A stretch of 64,000 bases of DNA from Lucifuga dentata (GCA_014773175.1 VXCM01005154.1:1-64000), one strand, 5' to 3'; positions 12,720 to 24,619 are shown, counted from the first letter of the stretch. Numbers and translations: made by a program. The notes: generated from the sequence alone by a model not told the origin.

Positions 12720-13157
12720 AAAAAAACAACAACTACTAACTATTTTTAACAGGGAAAATGCGGCAGCGGGTCGCTCTCTGTCAATCAAACCCGTTCCCGT
12801 GTTGTGCGCGTTAAACCTACAAGCCTTGTTTATACTTTCCGCGAGCTCGTTTCTAAAAAGGTAACGTCACTTCATCATTTGGAAGTTGTTTGGTTTTGTG
12901 CTTCATCGCACGGAGCTCCTATAAACGTTACAGAGCCGTTTGCTGCATGCTTCACGGCGTGGAAAGTTATTTTAGCAGCTGTGACAGAAACGCAGCGGAG
13001 TGGCAGCAATGTAGCGCTGCGAGGTGCAGATCTGCAGTCAAAGTGCAGCAAATAAGCAAATTAGGTTTTTTNAAAAAAAAAAAATCAATTAAAATTGAAA
13101 ATCCGCCATCAGTGTGAAAAAAAATTGAGATTATAGTTTTAGGCCATAAACTATGAT
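12720..13157 (+). mobile_element. Truncated copy of the BED-finger hAT family
   Basis: Matches 31438-32060 with an internal deletion. Shared blocks are the GTCAATCAAACCCGTTCCCG-type segment, GTTAAACCTACAAGCCTTG, GAGCTCGTTTCTAAAAAGGT, TCATCATTTGGAAGTTGTT, GGAGCTCCTATAAACGTTAC, GCCATCAGTGTGAAAAAAA and TTTTAGGCCAT. The GGGCTGGGCGATA-type termini are lost or degraded. A single N sits at 13072. Confidence 0.75.
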
Positions 13158-13489
13158 GGTGTATTAGGACTATAAAAGACAAAAAACAAAAAAGGAGGGC
13201 ATTCTTTCAGGTGTTCAAACTCACAAATTCGCAAGAAATTTACGAGTTTTAAAACTCAAAACTTTGCCAGTTTTAAAAGTCTGTATGCTTATGATAATTA
13301 GATGATTTTGTAGGATTTTGTATGGTTTTGTTTCCATTCTGTGTTGTATTTTATCTCAAGCTTCTTGCTAATAAAGCACAAAACATGGTGAACGACCAAA
13401 CAACGTTACTGTACCAGTATATGTACCATGTATATGAAACAGCAGTTTTATAAGGTCGTCTCCGATTGGCCCATCCTTTTGTCTTTGAC

Positions 13490-13719
13490 CAATCACAACA
13501 GACTTGCAAAATGTGCTGATAAGATGTTTAGTCAGGAAATATCTCATTCTAAGGTATGATTTAAACTGTTTTCCATGGGTAGTGGTAATGGGTAGTATTT
13601 CCACTTCTGGAAATTTCCTTCTCTGGGATCACATTTGAATTTCTCCTGTATAAGCCGACCCCCGATTTGCTTTGTGAAATTTGGTAATAAAAACTCAGCT
13701 TATACTCGAGTATTTATGG
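13490..13719 (+). mobile_element. Right half of a mariner-like MITE (CCGTATATAC family)
   Basis: Nearly identical to 44296-44515 in the fuller copy: GTGCTGATAAGATGTTTAGT, CAGGAAATATCTCATTCTAA, CATGGGTAG(T/A)GGTAATGGGTAG and TATAAGCCGACCCCC. The end resembles TACTCGAGTATTTATGG and is followed by TA. The left half is too diverged to place. Confidence 0.7.
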
Positions 13720-13801
13720 TAATATTATCTTTCAAGACTCTGGCCTTCAGCGACCTATGGAAAGGCAACCCATCGTTGTCTGTGCAATCTCTCTCTTTCC
13801 A

Positions 13802-13802
<1 letters not shown>

Positions 13803-13834
<32 letters not shown>
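13803..13834. repeat. (CA)n microsatellite
   Basis: About 16 CA units, followed by GCCAGCC. Confidence 0.9.
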
Positions 13835-13835
<1 letters not shown>

Positions 13836-15333
13836 CCAGCCTAATGTGTTCTCAGCCTAATAGCTCTTTCATTAATGCCAATCCAAAGACAAATGGATTC
13901 AATAAGCAGCCCGAATCTATCTGTCTGTTTGGGTTTAGCAACACCCCTACTTCCTGTCTGACATTTATACTCTCTGGAATGGTTGGAGACGGAAGAAAAT
14001 AGACAAGAAAGGTGATGAAATACTTTGGATTGACAAAATAGGGCATAATGACCCCCCCTAAAAAGCTAAAAAGTGACAGGCTAATGTGAAATAGTCTGTC
14101 AAGGTGAAGTTACCAGCAGTTTAATAGAGAGGAACTCAAAAAGAGGGGAAAATGAAATTGTGCATCTCCTCGCAAATGAATGACTGTAACTAATTTTATT
14201 GTTTTAGCTTTAGCTGATCATAATATCATAAGTATTTTTGTGTTTTAAGGTTCAGTACCTCTTGTATCAAACTAAAATAGAGTGTAATAAACACGACTTT
14301 GCAGGCACATTGATTCACGGGCGAAATTAACACACACATCCTCATTCATGCTCGTCAGCGGCAGGCATGGCTGATGTGTGTTAATTACAGGTCCTAGCCA
14401 TGTGAGGGGCGAGGCGGCGTAGCAATGACACAGTCCTCGTGTCGTAACGGCACGCGCGGAGTCGCTAATCGAGTCTCAAATTCCAATTTCCCAGCGCTGC
14501 CCTCTGTTTGAGCAGAGGTCAAGTCTCCTTCGCTAATTTGTTTGCCTGCCAGAGCGAGTGGGAGCTCGGCTGGCACAACACCAAAAGGCGCCCTGGCAAG
14601 TGTCAAGTAGGACTTTAGCAGAGCTGTGTGTGTGTGTGAGAGAGAGAGAGAGTTTCTTGTCTCAATGAATAGTTGCAGTGGTTTTCTGTCCCTTAAGGAG
14701 CTGCTAATAGGGAATGACGTCGTCGGTCTGGGATTCAGTGGACAGTTTAGTGTCTAAATGCTGTTTTGGAGGCTTTTCCACTCTGCCAAGAGTGAAATTT
14801 GTGGCGTGTGTGTTAGAGTGTGTGTTAGAGTGTGAGTGAGTGCTTATGTCAGTGTGGGTAGGAAAGTGGGAGGCAGTGTGGGAGGAGGATGATTGTTGCA
14901 TGTGTGTGTGTGTGTGTGGGTGGTTAGGGTGTTGGTGGAAGCTCTTTAAATAACAATGGTATTTTTGAAAACCTGGAATGAGATCCGTGCCTCTCCTCTC
15001 TGCTTATGAAGTGACAGGACACCAACTAAAGGATTTGGTTTGAATTAGTTGAGGATTAGGGAATCTGTATTGATGTCTTTTGTTGAGTCGAGCGTTAATA
15101 TTATATGATGCCCAGGAGAAGCGTGTGCCGTGCTCATGAGATCTGAAAATGTGAACGCCACAAAACAAGCACTTTAAAGGCAAACATAATAAATGTATTC
15201 ATCATGTTGGAAATTTTAAAAAAGCGGTTACATTTCTGTTTCAATTTTCCTCCGAGTCAGAGCCTCTCAGAGCACATTTTTTTTTGCATCCTTCAAAACT
15301 CTTTGCCCCTTTTGAGGGCCTGTTTCCATAGCA

Positions 15334-15338
<5 letters not shown>
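13836..15338. other. Stretch without a gene; possible conserved non-coding block at 14310-14620
   Basis: The 14310-14620 segment is single-copy here, free of simple repeats and of higher GC than its surroundings. It holds TGTGTTAATTACAGGTC, GTCGCTAATCGAGTC and TTCGCTAATTTGTTTGCC. That texture is typical of vertebrate conserved non-coding elements, but conservation cannot be tested from one sequence. The rest is AT-rich with small TG tracts near 14620 and 14900. Confidence 0.3.

Positions 15339-15339
<1 letters not shown>

Positions 15340-15369
<30 letters not shown>
15340..15369. repeat. (GA)n microsatellite
   Basis: About 15 uninterrupted AG units between unique flanks. Confidence 0.9.
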
Positions 15370-15371
<2 letters not shown>

Positions 15372-15690
15372 CAGCTCAACCTGTTGCATTTTGTGATGCT
15401 CACAAATGCTGAGCTGTGTCTCATGCTTCATGCTTTAGCGCAGGCTAAATCGCAGCTCCGCCATCATTCTATTTTCCACAAAGGCATGTATACAAATCCA
15501 TGCATTTCAACATAAGTATTTGCACACACACACACCTACACAGCACACCCACAACGGCTGATGAACCCACTAAGTTATTCTCTTGGCTTCATTCCATGGT
15601 TGTTTCGTCGTTGATCGATGCAGCAGCATGTTTACACGCCACGGTCGCTAATTTGAAGGCAGAACAACATCTCTCTCTCTCATCCTGCCA

Positions 15691-15715
15691 CTTACCACAG
15701 TTTACTAAGCAGAGC

Positions 15716-15747
<32 letters not shown>

Positions 15748-15773
15748 NCTTACCACAGTTTACTAAGCAGAGC

Positions 15774-15807
<34 letters not shown>
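15691..15807. other. Probable false duplication around N (15748) at a (TC)n tract
   Basis: CTTACCACAGTTTACTAAGC followed by AGAGCG and a TC tract occurs at 15691 and again at 15749, directly after a single N. The TC tract carries on to about 15845 with variants. Confidence 0.8.
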
Positions 15808-15815
<8 letters not shown>

Positions 15816-16153
15816 GTCTCTCTCTCTTTCTCTCTGTCTCTCTCTCAGCACACAGAAATCTTTAATTTTAGGTTTCTCTGCATGTTTGTATGTTTACATC
15901 AATCCATATTCCACCATTAATCAACACGTCTGCCTGCTAGCCGCCTCCCTCTTTCTTTCTTTATCATCCAGTTTTTACTCTCCATCCTCTCCCTGCCTGT
16001 ATCCTCCAGAAGCCACCCTCCCGCTCCGGATTGTCATTTGTTGCCTGTATCTCACACCAGCGATAACATCTGTCTGACTGTGTGATAAGTCGTCCGCCAT
16101 AGATCAAAATACAGAAAAGCTCTCAGACAGATCCAGGTGACTATCGCCGTCAT

Positions 16154-16282
16154 CCATCCACCTGTCAGAGGCAGCCCTCCCACCGGCTCCTCCTCCTCCT
16201 CTCCTCTGCTGTCCTTGNCCATCCACCTGTCAGAGGCAGCCCTCCCACCGGCTCCTCCTCCTCCTCTCCTCTGCTGTCCTTG
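16154..16282. other. Probable false tandem duplication around N (16218)
   Basis: The 64-bp segment 16154-16217, beginning CCATCCACCTGTCAGAGGCA and holding a TCC run, is repeated exactly at 16219-16282. Confidence 0.85.
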
Positions 16283-16833
16283 TTGGCCAACCCAATGTCA
16301 AAAGAAAGAGAGTTAAGAGAGTGGTTGAAGTGGTGGGACATGCATGTGCAAACTATGTGTTTCCACAAAAATAATATGCAAAGGCGAGGTAGCAACTGAA
16401 TGATTAGTCAGGAAAAAAAGCAGTAGAATGTCTCTCAAAATGGGCCACAAATGTCATAGATGTGATAATGAGTAATTAAAACGCCAGCGGATAATGGACC
16501 ACATCATCATGGTCGTTATTATATCCACAATATTATATTATTGCCGCAGGATGAAGCATGCTTCAGACTTAAGGGTATTTGGTCTGCTTCAGTTGGAAAA
16601 CAGTTCATTACAGTTCATATTGGCAGGTGTGAACACAGGTGCAGTTGCTGTGAAGCCAAGCGGAGTTGATGAAACAGTTTGTTGTAGAAACAAACATAAT
16701 ACTGTCATGCTAGCAAGGTTTCCATTCAGAGAATAAGATGATGTCACAGCGTTAAATGGACAGATTTTTAACGGGGACAAAGAGAAAAACCAGCCATGCT
16801 TCTGAATCAAACAGGTCAGGTGATGGTCTTCAT
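16283..16833. other. Stretch without a recognised gene
   Basis: Single-copy, AT-rich sequence with no recognisable element or coding segment. Confidence 0.4.
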
Positions 16834-16837
16834 TTAA

Positions 16838-17457
16838 AGGACCATACCACCCATTTTTGCATGTTTAAGCCTAATATATTAAATTTTCATACATGTAACA
16901 TTATTGACAGTCATAAAAATGTTTTTCCTACCTTCCAGACCTCCACTGGTTTCAGTTCATTCTCTATTAAAATCAACTTGTTGATACTTGAAATGTTCTT
17001 GGGATAGGTAATCCGTCATCACCAACAAGACGTGTATTCAATTTTTTTTNNNNNNNNNNNNNNNNNNNNNNNNNNNNNNNNNNNNNNNNNNNNNNNNNNN
17101 NNNNNNNNNNNNNNNNNNNNNNNNNNNNNNNNNNNNNNNNNNNNNNNNNNNNNNNNNNNNNNNNNNNNNNNNNNNNNNNNNNNNNNNNNNNNNNNNNNNN
17201 NNNNNNNNNNNNNNNNNNNNNNNNNNNNNNNNNNNNNNNNNNNNNNATAAGGCTGTGTAACTATTAGCAGGAGAAACATGGATTTTTAAGGTGGGTGTAT
17301 CACTTGAATATTTGATTTTGAAAGATTAAGAGATTTTGCAAAATATCAGGAAAGCTGAAATACAGTTTTATCCTTTAGGAAATGATTGTCAGTAACATAA
17401 CATGTATGAACATTGAATATATTAGGCTCAAACATGCAAAATGGGTGGTATGGTCCT
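16838..17457 (+). mobile_element. Full-length TTAA/AGGACC-family element with internal gap
   Basis: Both ends are intact: TTAA (16834-16837) before AGGACCATACCACCCATTTT, and GGTGGTATGGTCCT before TTAA (17458-17461). The terminal inverted repeats extend roughly 90 bp and share the GCATGTTTGAGCCTAATATA block. TTAA on both sides is the expected target duplication. TTAA targets plus an AGG start fit the Kolobok superfamily; piggyBac also uses TTAA but usually starts with C. No transposase is encoded. The centre is a 197-bp N run (17050-17246), and sequence resumes matching the 21073-21645 copy. Confidence 0.8.
17050..17246. other. Assembly gap (197 N)
   Basis: A run of N inside the TTAA-family copy. 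The equivalent segment in the 21073-21645 copy (about 21305-21440) gives the likely content and suggests a true length nearer 135 bp. Confidence 0.95.
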
Positions 17458-17502
17458 TTAAAATCAAAGTCAGGAAGAAAATGTGAAGCTTATGTTGCTG
17501 TG

Positions 17503-17557
17503 ACTGGAGGAGGAAGAGGAGGAGGAGGAGGAGGAAGAGGAGGAGGAGGAGGAGGAG
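17503..17557. repeat. (GGA)n microsatellite
   Basis: GGA/AGA trinucleotide array of about 55 bp. The open frames across it are Gly/Arg or Pro runs and are not genes. Confidence 0.9.
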
Positions 17558-18184
17558 AGACTCTCATATCTTTTGTCTTAAAACTCTGGAAGCTGACAGT
17601 ATGAGACCCAACAAATGAAGAAGCTGTAATGCCTTTATTTTTGCTCTGTATTTTTGAAAACACACAGTAAGGGAGCAAATTATTTACAAAATTTACTTTT
17701 TTTTAAATGAAGTTGAAATTTTTATACACACATTCTAATTTATTGTAATGCAATTAAAATGAAACATCCAGTTCATTTTCTGTTTTAGTTCAATAAAAAG
17801 TTAAACTTGTCTATTTTGGGAACTAATTTCTTTAATATTAATGTACAAAAGAAATCATTTATGGGGTGGGGGATGAAATTTTTCCTACTTCCAAAGGTGG
17901 AGAATGACAAAAAAAAAAAACTTTGAGAATGACTGAATTAGGGGAACCCAAAATATTTTCTCAACAAACTAAGGTTATGTTCTGCCTTTTCATATTATTA
18001 TATTCAGAATTCAATCATCAAAATATGACTTAACGGAGCTTTAGACAGAAAAAGAAACTGGCATCTAAACAGACAAAATAATCAAACCAGGAAAACAGGA
18101 GGCCATCGTTGTCAGCTTATTTATAGGTACCATCAGGATGTGCTATCCAGCTCTGATTTAGTCACTGTTAAATATCTCTATAAA
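17558..18184. other. Stretch without a recognised gene
   Basis: AT-rich sequence; nothing was recognised. Confidence 0.4.
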
Positions 18185-18330
18185 GACAATTTCTCTAGAA
18201 CCCATCACTGTATGAAGTCGAAATTTGGCAAGTTCATGGCTCAGGACCCAAGGACGTGCAGTGTCGCTCAATTCAAGAAATGGATGAGTGGTTCTCGAAT
18301 TGAGCTGTGCTGGAAAAACCAGTCCGCGCG
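18185..18330 (+). repeat. Dispersed repeat shared with 29488-29640
   Basis: The blocks AGAACCCATCACTGTATGAA, AGGACCCAAGGACGTGCAG, GATGAGTGGTTCTCGAATT and GTCCGCGCGGCAG recur with a few changes at 29488-29640. Further down, AACAGCCACGTTTTCAAC occurs twice (about 18448 and 18547). The type of element was not recognised. Confidence 0.6.
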
Positions 18331-19102
18331 GCAGGATACGCTCTGATTGCGGCGACAGGATACGCTCTGGGCGTGGCAACATATGCTCGCTCCACGGGCA
18401 CGAGTGGCAAGGTGTGGCACACACCTTAAAATCCAAAAATCTGCTCCGAACAGCCACGTTTTCAACAGACTTTGCAAACAAAGCTAGCTCACAAGGACGT
18501 GCAGAACAAAATTATGGCAGGCTGCAGTGCACAGGCCCGGTCCAAACAGCCACGTTTTCAACGGGCGCTGCATTAGTAGCTGATAATGATCCATTAATGG
18601 AAGGAGAGATTTGGGACTGATTTGAACAGAAGCCCTGATTGAGAATTGGGGCTGTTTGGATAATTGGGATGTATTGGCTGGGCACAGCATTTGAGCTTAG
18701 CCAGGCGCAGTGGGGTGAAGTTCTTTTGGATGGGCCCAAACTCTCATATTTGGCGCTAAAAAAGGATCCAGGCAGTGTGACAAATAGGCTAATAGCAGCT
18801 GAGAATGAGTTTGATTGTTGTGGGATCGAGGAGGAGGAGGGGGTGGTAATGGAGGGCAGAGTCTGGCATGCTCATCGTAAAGACCCCAGCACGGTCAGAC
18901 GTGCCAAACAGAGCAGAACAGTTGGCCGGGCTTGGTGCTTCCTGGCACAATGCAGCCTGATGTGACCTGCTGCCGCTAACAGAGGGAGAAGAAAGATGCT
19001 GGGATTAGACTGGACGGTGTTGCGGGAGGGTCAGTGGCACAATGGAGGGATCAGGAAGGTGAAGAAGGGGAAGCAGCAAGAGGCGGCGAGCATTTTAAAG
19101 CT
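18331..19102. other. Stretch without a gene
   Basis: Has the repeated AACAGCCACGTTTTCAAC motif, then single-copy sequence. A segment near 18740-18830 (TTTGGCGCTAAAAAAGGATC, AATAGGCTAATAGCAGC) has a conserved-element look but no test is possible. Small GGA-rich run near 18828. Confidence 0.35.
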
Positions 19103-19110
19103 CCTACAGG

Positions 19111-19944
19111 CAGGGCCGGCCCTAGCCTTTCTGGGGCCCTAGGCAAGTTATTTGCTGGGGGCCCCCATCCAGGGGCAGGAGAGATGGTATTTTCGGTGTG
19201 AATGCTGTCAAGCTAAATTAAAATAAATAAATAAATAATAAAAACACAAATATGTATGGATTACTAAATATTATTTGTCATTTTTAATCTTATTTCATTC
19301 TCCTCAACAGCCAAAAGTAAAATGCAAATTAATTATTTGTCATTTTTAATCTTATTTCATTCTCCTCAACAGCCAAAAGTAAAATGCAAATTAAACATGT
19401 TTCAAACTACTGTAGTAATTTTTAATAACATACAAAAGGGGCGTGGCTACCCTTTACCTCCCACTCTACAGTATTAATCTTACATCCCACAATTCCCCAC
19501 TCCAACTCCAACCCACTCCATAAACNCAAAAGGGGCGTGGCTACCCTTTACCTCCCACTCTACAGTATTAATCTTACATCCCACAATTCCCCACTCCAAC
19601 TCCAACCCACTCCATAAACATCTCTATGAGCCTCATCTTAACTAAAACATAATGTAAAACCATAATATGTATAAATTCCATGTTATATTAGTTCTGTGCT
19701 GAATAAAGGTGTGTTTTATAACACACCTTTAGTGAGTTGTCTAAGCACATTGAGCTCTATATATACTGTTCCCACTTCTATCAGGTGATATAGCTCACAA
19801 AGTTAGCACATAGATTTAGTTACATCTCTGCAGCTCCTGAACTTATTTACTGCTAATGAAAGTTCACTTTAGTTTCACTCTTGGTGTGGTGGCCGCGGGG
19901 CCCTAGGTAACCACCTGGTTCACCTATGCCACAGGCTGGCCCTG
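19111..19944. mobile_element. hAT-type non-autonomous transposon with perfect 8-bp target duplication
   Basis: The ends are CAGGGCCGGCCCTAGCC and its inverted partner AGGCTGGCCCTG. The 8-bp sequence CCTACAGG sits directly outside both ends (19103-19110 and 19945-19952), which is the hAT signature. A GGGGCCCTAGG block lies just inside each terminus. No transposase remains. The interior holds a 62-bp direct tandem duplication (about 19271-19395, no N) and a second 93-bp duplication separated by an N (19526) that is probably an assembly error, so the true element is likely near 740 bp. Confidence 0.92.
19433..19619. other. Probable false tandem duplication around N (19526)
   Basis: The 93-bp segment 19433-19525 (starts CAAAAGGGGCGTGGCTACCC) is repeated exactly at 19527-19619 inside the hAT element. 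Confidence 0.85.
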
Positions 19945-19952
19945 CCTACAGG

Positions 19953-21068
19953 CTGCGATTTTGAGATTCTGAAAGTTAATCATTGTGAGAGAATGTGATG
20001 AAAACTTTGCTTGTTAATCCAAAATGCTAGATTGAGAAACCTCGATGAGCGGGGCGTGGTCGGAGTTCTTCTTTACCGTTTTATTTCGCTTACAGCCAGA
20101 AGAAATACCAACCTAAACTGAATCAGCTATGAGCCTCTGCTGGGCCTGTTTGATTAGACTGAAGATGTTCTTATCTCATTTAAGGCTGGAAGCCACGTCA
20201 TTTGGTAAATTTACATAATGAGCTACACAATAACAACCTCTTAATGCCTCAACCTTGTGAACATCTTAACTATGAATTAATATCACCTCAGATTTATTGA
20301 AAACTATTTTTGGTCAATAGTCACATTTCCAGATCAGTTGCCATGCTTGCACATTTTGAAAATTTAAAACTCAAAGATAATCCAATCAGGTGCAGGAAAG
20401 GCTCCTGTTGAGATTTGATAGAAGAACACTTGTCAGTTATCTACTGATCTAAAATAATTCTGAGATGCAATTCTGACAAGCTTATTAAGCCGTGACAAAC
20501 CAGAGGGAGTGAAAGAAAACTGGTGGGCCGGCTGGTGGGCTTTCACAACAAATTTTATAATGTCACTCTGGTAGCATTTGTATCTGAGTGTTGTTTGTCT
20601 GCTCTCAGCGCTGATACGGAGGCAGCTGTTTGAATAACGCTGATAGCTGAGGACTGAATGCAAATACTGAATCATGTTGAGTTTTGCACAGGGGCGCATT
20701 AACCCAGCCTGCCTACTGCTCACACTGTGGCTAAAACATAATACCAAAGACATTTAAAAAAATAATAACGTTTTCCTTTTTAGGTGTCACATTACTCGGT
20801 TTGGTCTGGTTTAATCAGACTAGAGTTCGTTTTCTGCCTTAGTACAGTTCTTCAGTGCGGGTCTGAACACAGAAATTGTCAAAAAAAAAAAAAAAAAAAN
20901 AAAAAAAAAAAAAAAAACAAGACCATTTTGAGGTGGTCTTCAGTACTTCTGGAGTGGTTTGTTTGTAGTCTGAACATGATCTTCACTACTTCTCAATAAC
21001 CTATAGAGCAATCTATCGATCAATAAATTGATCTAGAACCAGAGAGGAGTAGGTGTACATGATTAACC
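19953..21068. other. Stretch without a recognised gene
   Basis: Single-copy AT-rich sequence. An A-run of about 37 bases contains a single N at 20900. Confidence 0.4.
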
Positions 21069-21072
21069 TTGA

Positions 21073-21645
21073 AGGACCATACCGGCCATTTTGCATGTTT
21101 GAGCTTAGTATATTCAATTTTCATACATGTAATTTTACTGACAATCATTTCCCAAAGCATACTATTGGAACGGTAAATTAAAAATGTTTTTCCTACCTTC
21201 CAGACCTCCATTGGTTTCACTTCATTCTGCTATTAAAATCAACTTGTTGATACTGTAAACGTTCTTGGGATAGGTAATCCATCATCACCAACAAGACGTG
21301 TATTCAGGTTTTTTAGAAGTTATGTAATTTTAGCGTTTAAGCTCAATAAAAAGCATGGAGTGAATGTATGCCTCCACCAGGGAATATAGTCCCAAAAGAA
21401 GACCTGCGTTTATGGAAAAATTTAAAGGACCGTGACTTCATAAGGCTGTGTAACTATTAGCAGGAGAAACATGGATTTTTAAGGTGGGTGTATCACTTGA
21501 ATATTTGATTTTGAAAGATTAAGAGATTTTGTAAAATATCAGGAAAGCTGAAATATTTCCTTTGGGAAATGATTGTCAGAAACATAACATGTATGAAAAA
21601 ATTGAATATATTAGGCTCAAATATGCAAAATGGTGGTATGGTCCT
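21073..21645 (+). mobile_element. Complete TTAA/AGGACC-family element (reference copy)
   Basis: At 573 bp this is the only full, gap-free, direct-orientation copy. It runs from AGGACCATACCGGCCATTTT to GGTGGTATGGTCCT. The left flank is TTGA (21069-21072, one change from TTAA) and the right flank TTAA (21646-21649). Terminal inverted repeats of about 90 bp include ATTCAATTTTCATACATGT and GACAATCATTTCCCAAAG. The interior has CTACCTTCCAGACCTCCATT on the left, TTTGATTTTGAAAGATTAAG on the right, and an internal TTTAAAGGACCGTGACTT that repeats the terminal motif. No coding capacity. Confidence 0.85.
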
Positions 21646-22634
21646 TTAATAAAGTCCACCTTTGATCAGCAAATTGAACTGATGCTGTGTCATAACGCAT
21701 CAGTTTTACTTAATATGTCTTCAGATGAGCATGTTGAACGTTAGCGTGTTGTTTAATGTGCTCAACGAGCGCTCCATTTTCCTGTTCAGTCTGAAGTCAG
21801 CACGCCTTTTTCACGTTGTGTTTAAAGACATACAGCAGCAAGTGTTGTTGTCTTGGAGTCAAATTCAGCTTCAGCTTCCATAGTTTTCTTGGTCCATGGC
21901 TCAAATAATGACTTGGAAAGTTTCCAAAGTCCGTCTTTGTCCCGTGTTGTTTTATTTATCCCAGCATAGCAAACTTCTTCCTGTTTTGCTTTTTTCCTCC
22001 CACCCAGAGGCATTTCTGACCAATGAGCAGAGAAAGTGTTCTCACCTGACTTTTGCTGCTAGATGTAGGTTTGATTGGATTGTTTTTTCCCGTGGGAAAC
22101 TGAACCAAACCAACCTGTAAATGCAACATTAAAATAATTCAGGCCCTGATTCGGAACATAGCAAACAGGTCTGAAAACAGCCTTTGTGTGGTGTTTTCAC
22201 TGCAGTCAGAAGGTCCTGCTGAATTTGTGTTTGCTCTCAAGGGTTTAAAACTACAGCTCACAGAGACACATTGCTGCACCATAATCTATTATTTGAGATG
22301 AAGTGATGAACTCAATCTTCTTTCCATTTATGAAAATCCTCTGTTATTGGAAATCCCAGGTGTAGATCCCAATCAAAATCCAATCAGCTTGCTGAAAAGT
22401 GAAGCCTGCATCAGATTTTGGCAAAATGTGTCACTTTTCATGATATTAATATTTGAGCAGCAGCATTAAAAACATAGACAGCATTACTTTTATGCTCAGT
22501 AGGAACAACTTTCATTAAATAGTCACATTTAATCTAATTCAAATTGCAATTGTGATTTTGCCTTGTGCAATTACTAAACAGCAAAAAGCTCAGATTTAAT
22601 TACTCTGTGTGTGAGGAGTGCTTTAACTACATTC

Positions 22635-22985
22635 ATTATGGTAGTTGTAGCGCTGCTGTGATGACTACGCGCTGGAGTAATTACGGTAATTGTAGAGCTG
22701 TCTTGCATGGGGCTTATAAGGAAGTCATTCACTTCAAAATGGCAGCGTCTTTTGTCTGGGGAGTTTATCGCTGGTTCTAAATCTAAAGCACTACGGTTGG
22801 CTGCTTTGCCAGCTCACGTCAAACGCTCCACAGCAAAACAATGCTGCCATTTTGTAGCGACTGACTTCCTTGAAACCCCATGAGATAGCTATAGGATGAC
22901 TGTGATTACCCCAGTACACCTCAGGTGTGCTAACGCTGCCATAATGACTACATGTCAGACGCCACGGTTCAAACTGCAGCTGTAA
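22635..22985. mobile_element. Fold-back (long inverted repeat) element
   Basis: The segment CTTATAAGGAAGTCATTCAC, then TTCAAAATGGCAGC (about 22707-22746), recurs inverted as GCTGCCATTTTGTAGCGACT then GACTTCCTTGAAACCCCAT (about 22849-22882). Weaker pairing extends outward through GGTAATTGTAG / GTGATTAC and the CATTATGG / CCATAATG blocks. Ends and target duplication were not resolved. Confidence 0.55.
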
Positions 22986-23035
22986 TTGTAGCGGCAGTGT
23001 TGCTGGCACCTATGGAACACTGGGTAATGCCAGTA

Positions 23036-24342
23036 CAAAAGAGCTGAGTCGATCTGAATGAGCTGAGCTGGATGGAAGCAAATTTGAGTTTACGGTAACA
23101 TCCCCTTAAGAGTGAGTTCTTTCAGCAAATCGTACAGGAGCTACAGAAGCTCGACTCTCAGGAGATTCATCTCTGCATATGCCTAGGCCTGCAAGAGACT
23201 TGGAGAGAAAATCTTGCCTGGAGTTTCTGTCTCCAAAAACTTTACCTTGTCCAGTTCTTGAATTATTGAAAAGGTAAGTTGAGGTATTGTTTCTGAATTC
23301 AAACTTTTCATGGTGGAGGAGGAGGAGGAGGAGGAGGAGGAGGAAGAGGAGGCTGTTTCGGGTGTCTGCGATGTGTTATTTTCTCTCAGTCATGCTACAA
23401 ACTGGGTATCTTCACCCAGCGCTTAGTGCTAGAAATGAGGCAGCAGATATTAAAAATGATTAGTTCAGCCGAGCTGAGCTCCCATTTACTCTGGCTACTT
23501 TCATGAAGCTCTCCTCCCCTCTGCTCATTCTCAGCTATTCATGCAGATGTTCCATTATCAGCCTCCTACACACAGCGACTGATGGCGGCACTGAGGATGT
23601 ACCATCTGTCAGTTGCACGCGCGTACGTTTATGTTTAAAAATGATAAAACTTCGGGAAGGAAAGGGTGTGAATGGGCAAAGGGAGAGAGCAGGAGTCTGT
23701 GCGATTTCAAAACCTCCAGCTGACAACTCAGCTGACCGATTCCCCGTGAGAATAATACCAACATCAGCATCCCATTTCACCCTGTCTTCCTCAGCCAGCC
23801 AAATGGCTAACTGCCCAGCTGCCCCCTCCCCACCTGTCAATTCTGTCTTTTCCCTTTTTGAAAGCAGAACACTAAAATTTCAAGTCTGCCTCATCTCTGT
23901 GCAGTTTTTTTTTTTTTTTAATCCTTGTGCTTTCTACAAAAAAGCACATCCAGATTCAGTGTAGAAGAATCAGGGGGATGAAAAAGAGACGAGCGCGCCA
24001 ATATAAAACATCAATTCCAAACTTTTTTTGGTCCAACCTAGGGTCAAAAAAACCCAGAAAGTCTGTTTTTTCATTTCTTGAATGTGCAGAAACACATAAA
24101 GCATAACTATTGTGTTACTTGAGAATGAAATGAATGAATGAATACTGTAGCCCCGAAAAACAAGAAAAACTCTTCCTTACCCAACATTTACTAGCTATAT
24201 TATCAAAAAACAAATCAAACCTATAAGTAAAAATTACAACCAGACAAGGGCATTATGAAAAGAACTGGATTTGTTTACTGCATTTAAAAAGTTTGCTTTT
24301 TTGGCAGCTGATTCATGTCAACAAGGAAGAGTTACTCTATAT
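23036..24342. other. Stretch without a gene; short (GGA)n at 23313-23351
   Basis: A GGA array of about 39 bp lies in otherwise single-copy sequence. The open frames at 23503-23964 show no recognisable domain or splice context. Confidence 0.4.
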
Positions 24343-24506
24343 TAAAGAGTGTCACGATATACTGGTATTGATGATAACTGTGATATTTAACAAATAAAAT
24401 ACTGGTATCGTGTTGATAATACACATATAATATCATGTAAATAATCCAGCGCCTCTTAAATCATTTCCATTTCTTTCCATTTTCGCTTTGTCTCCCTCCT
24501 CCAATG

Positions 24507-24540
24507 CAATAGTAGCTAGCTAGCTAGCTAGCTACTATTG
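24507..24540. repeat. Perfect 34-bp palindrome of GCTA units
   Basis: CAATAGTAGC, a run of TAGC units, then GCTACTATTG; reads the same on both strands without a spacer. Confidence 0.95.
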
Positions 24541-24581
24541 TGGTACTACTGTACTACTGTACTACTGTACTGTACTGTACT

Positions 24582-24619
24582 ACTGTGGTAGTAGCTAGCT
24601 AGCTAGCTACTACCACAGT
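24582..24619. repeat. Perfect 38-bp palindrome of GCTA units
   Basis: ACTGTGGTAGTAGC, TAGC units, then GCTACTACCACAGT; identical on both strands. A GTACTACT-type tandem run separates it from the palindrome at 24507. Confidence 0.95.

Noticed and set aside
17413..17678. Gly/Arg-rich and Pro-rich frames
   Set aside because: They are translations of the GGA microsatellite.
19433..19619. Biological tandem repeat inside the hAT element
   Set aside because: An exact 93-bp copy on either side of a single N matches the assembly pattern seen elsewhere in the window.
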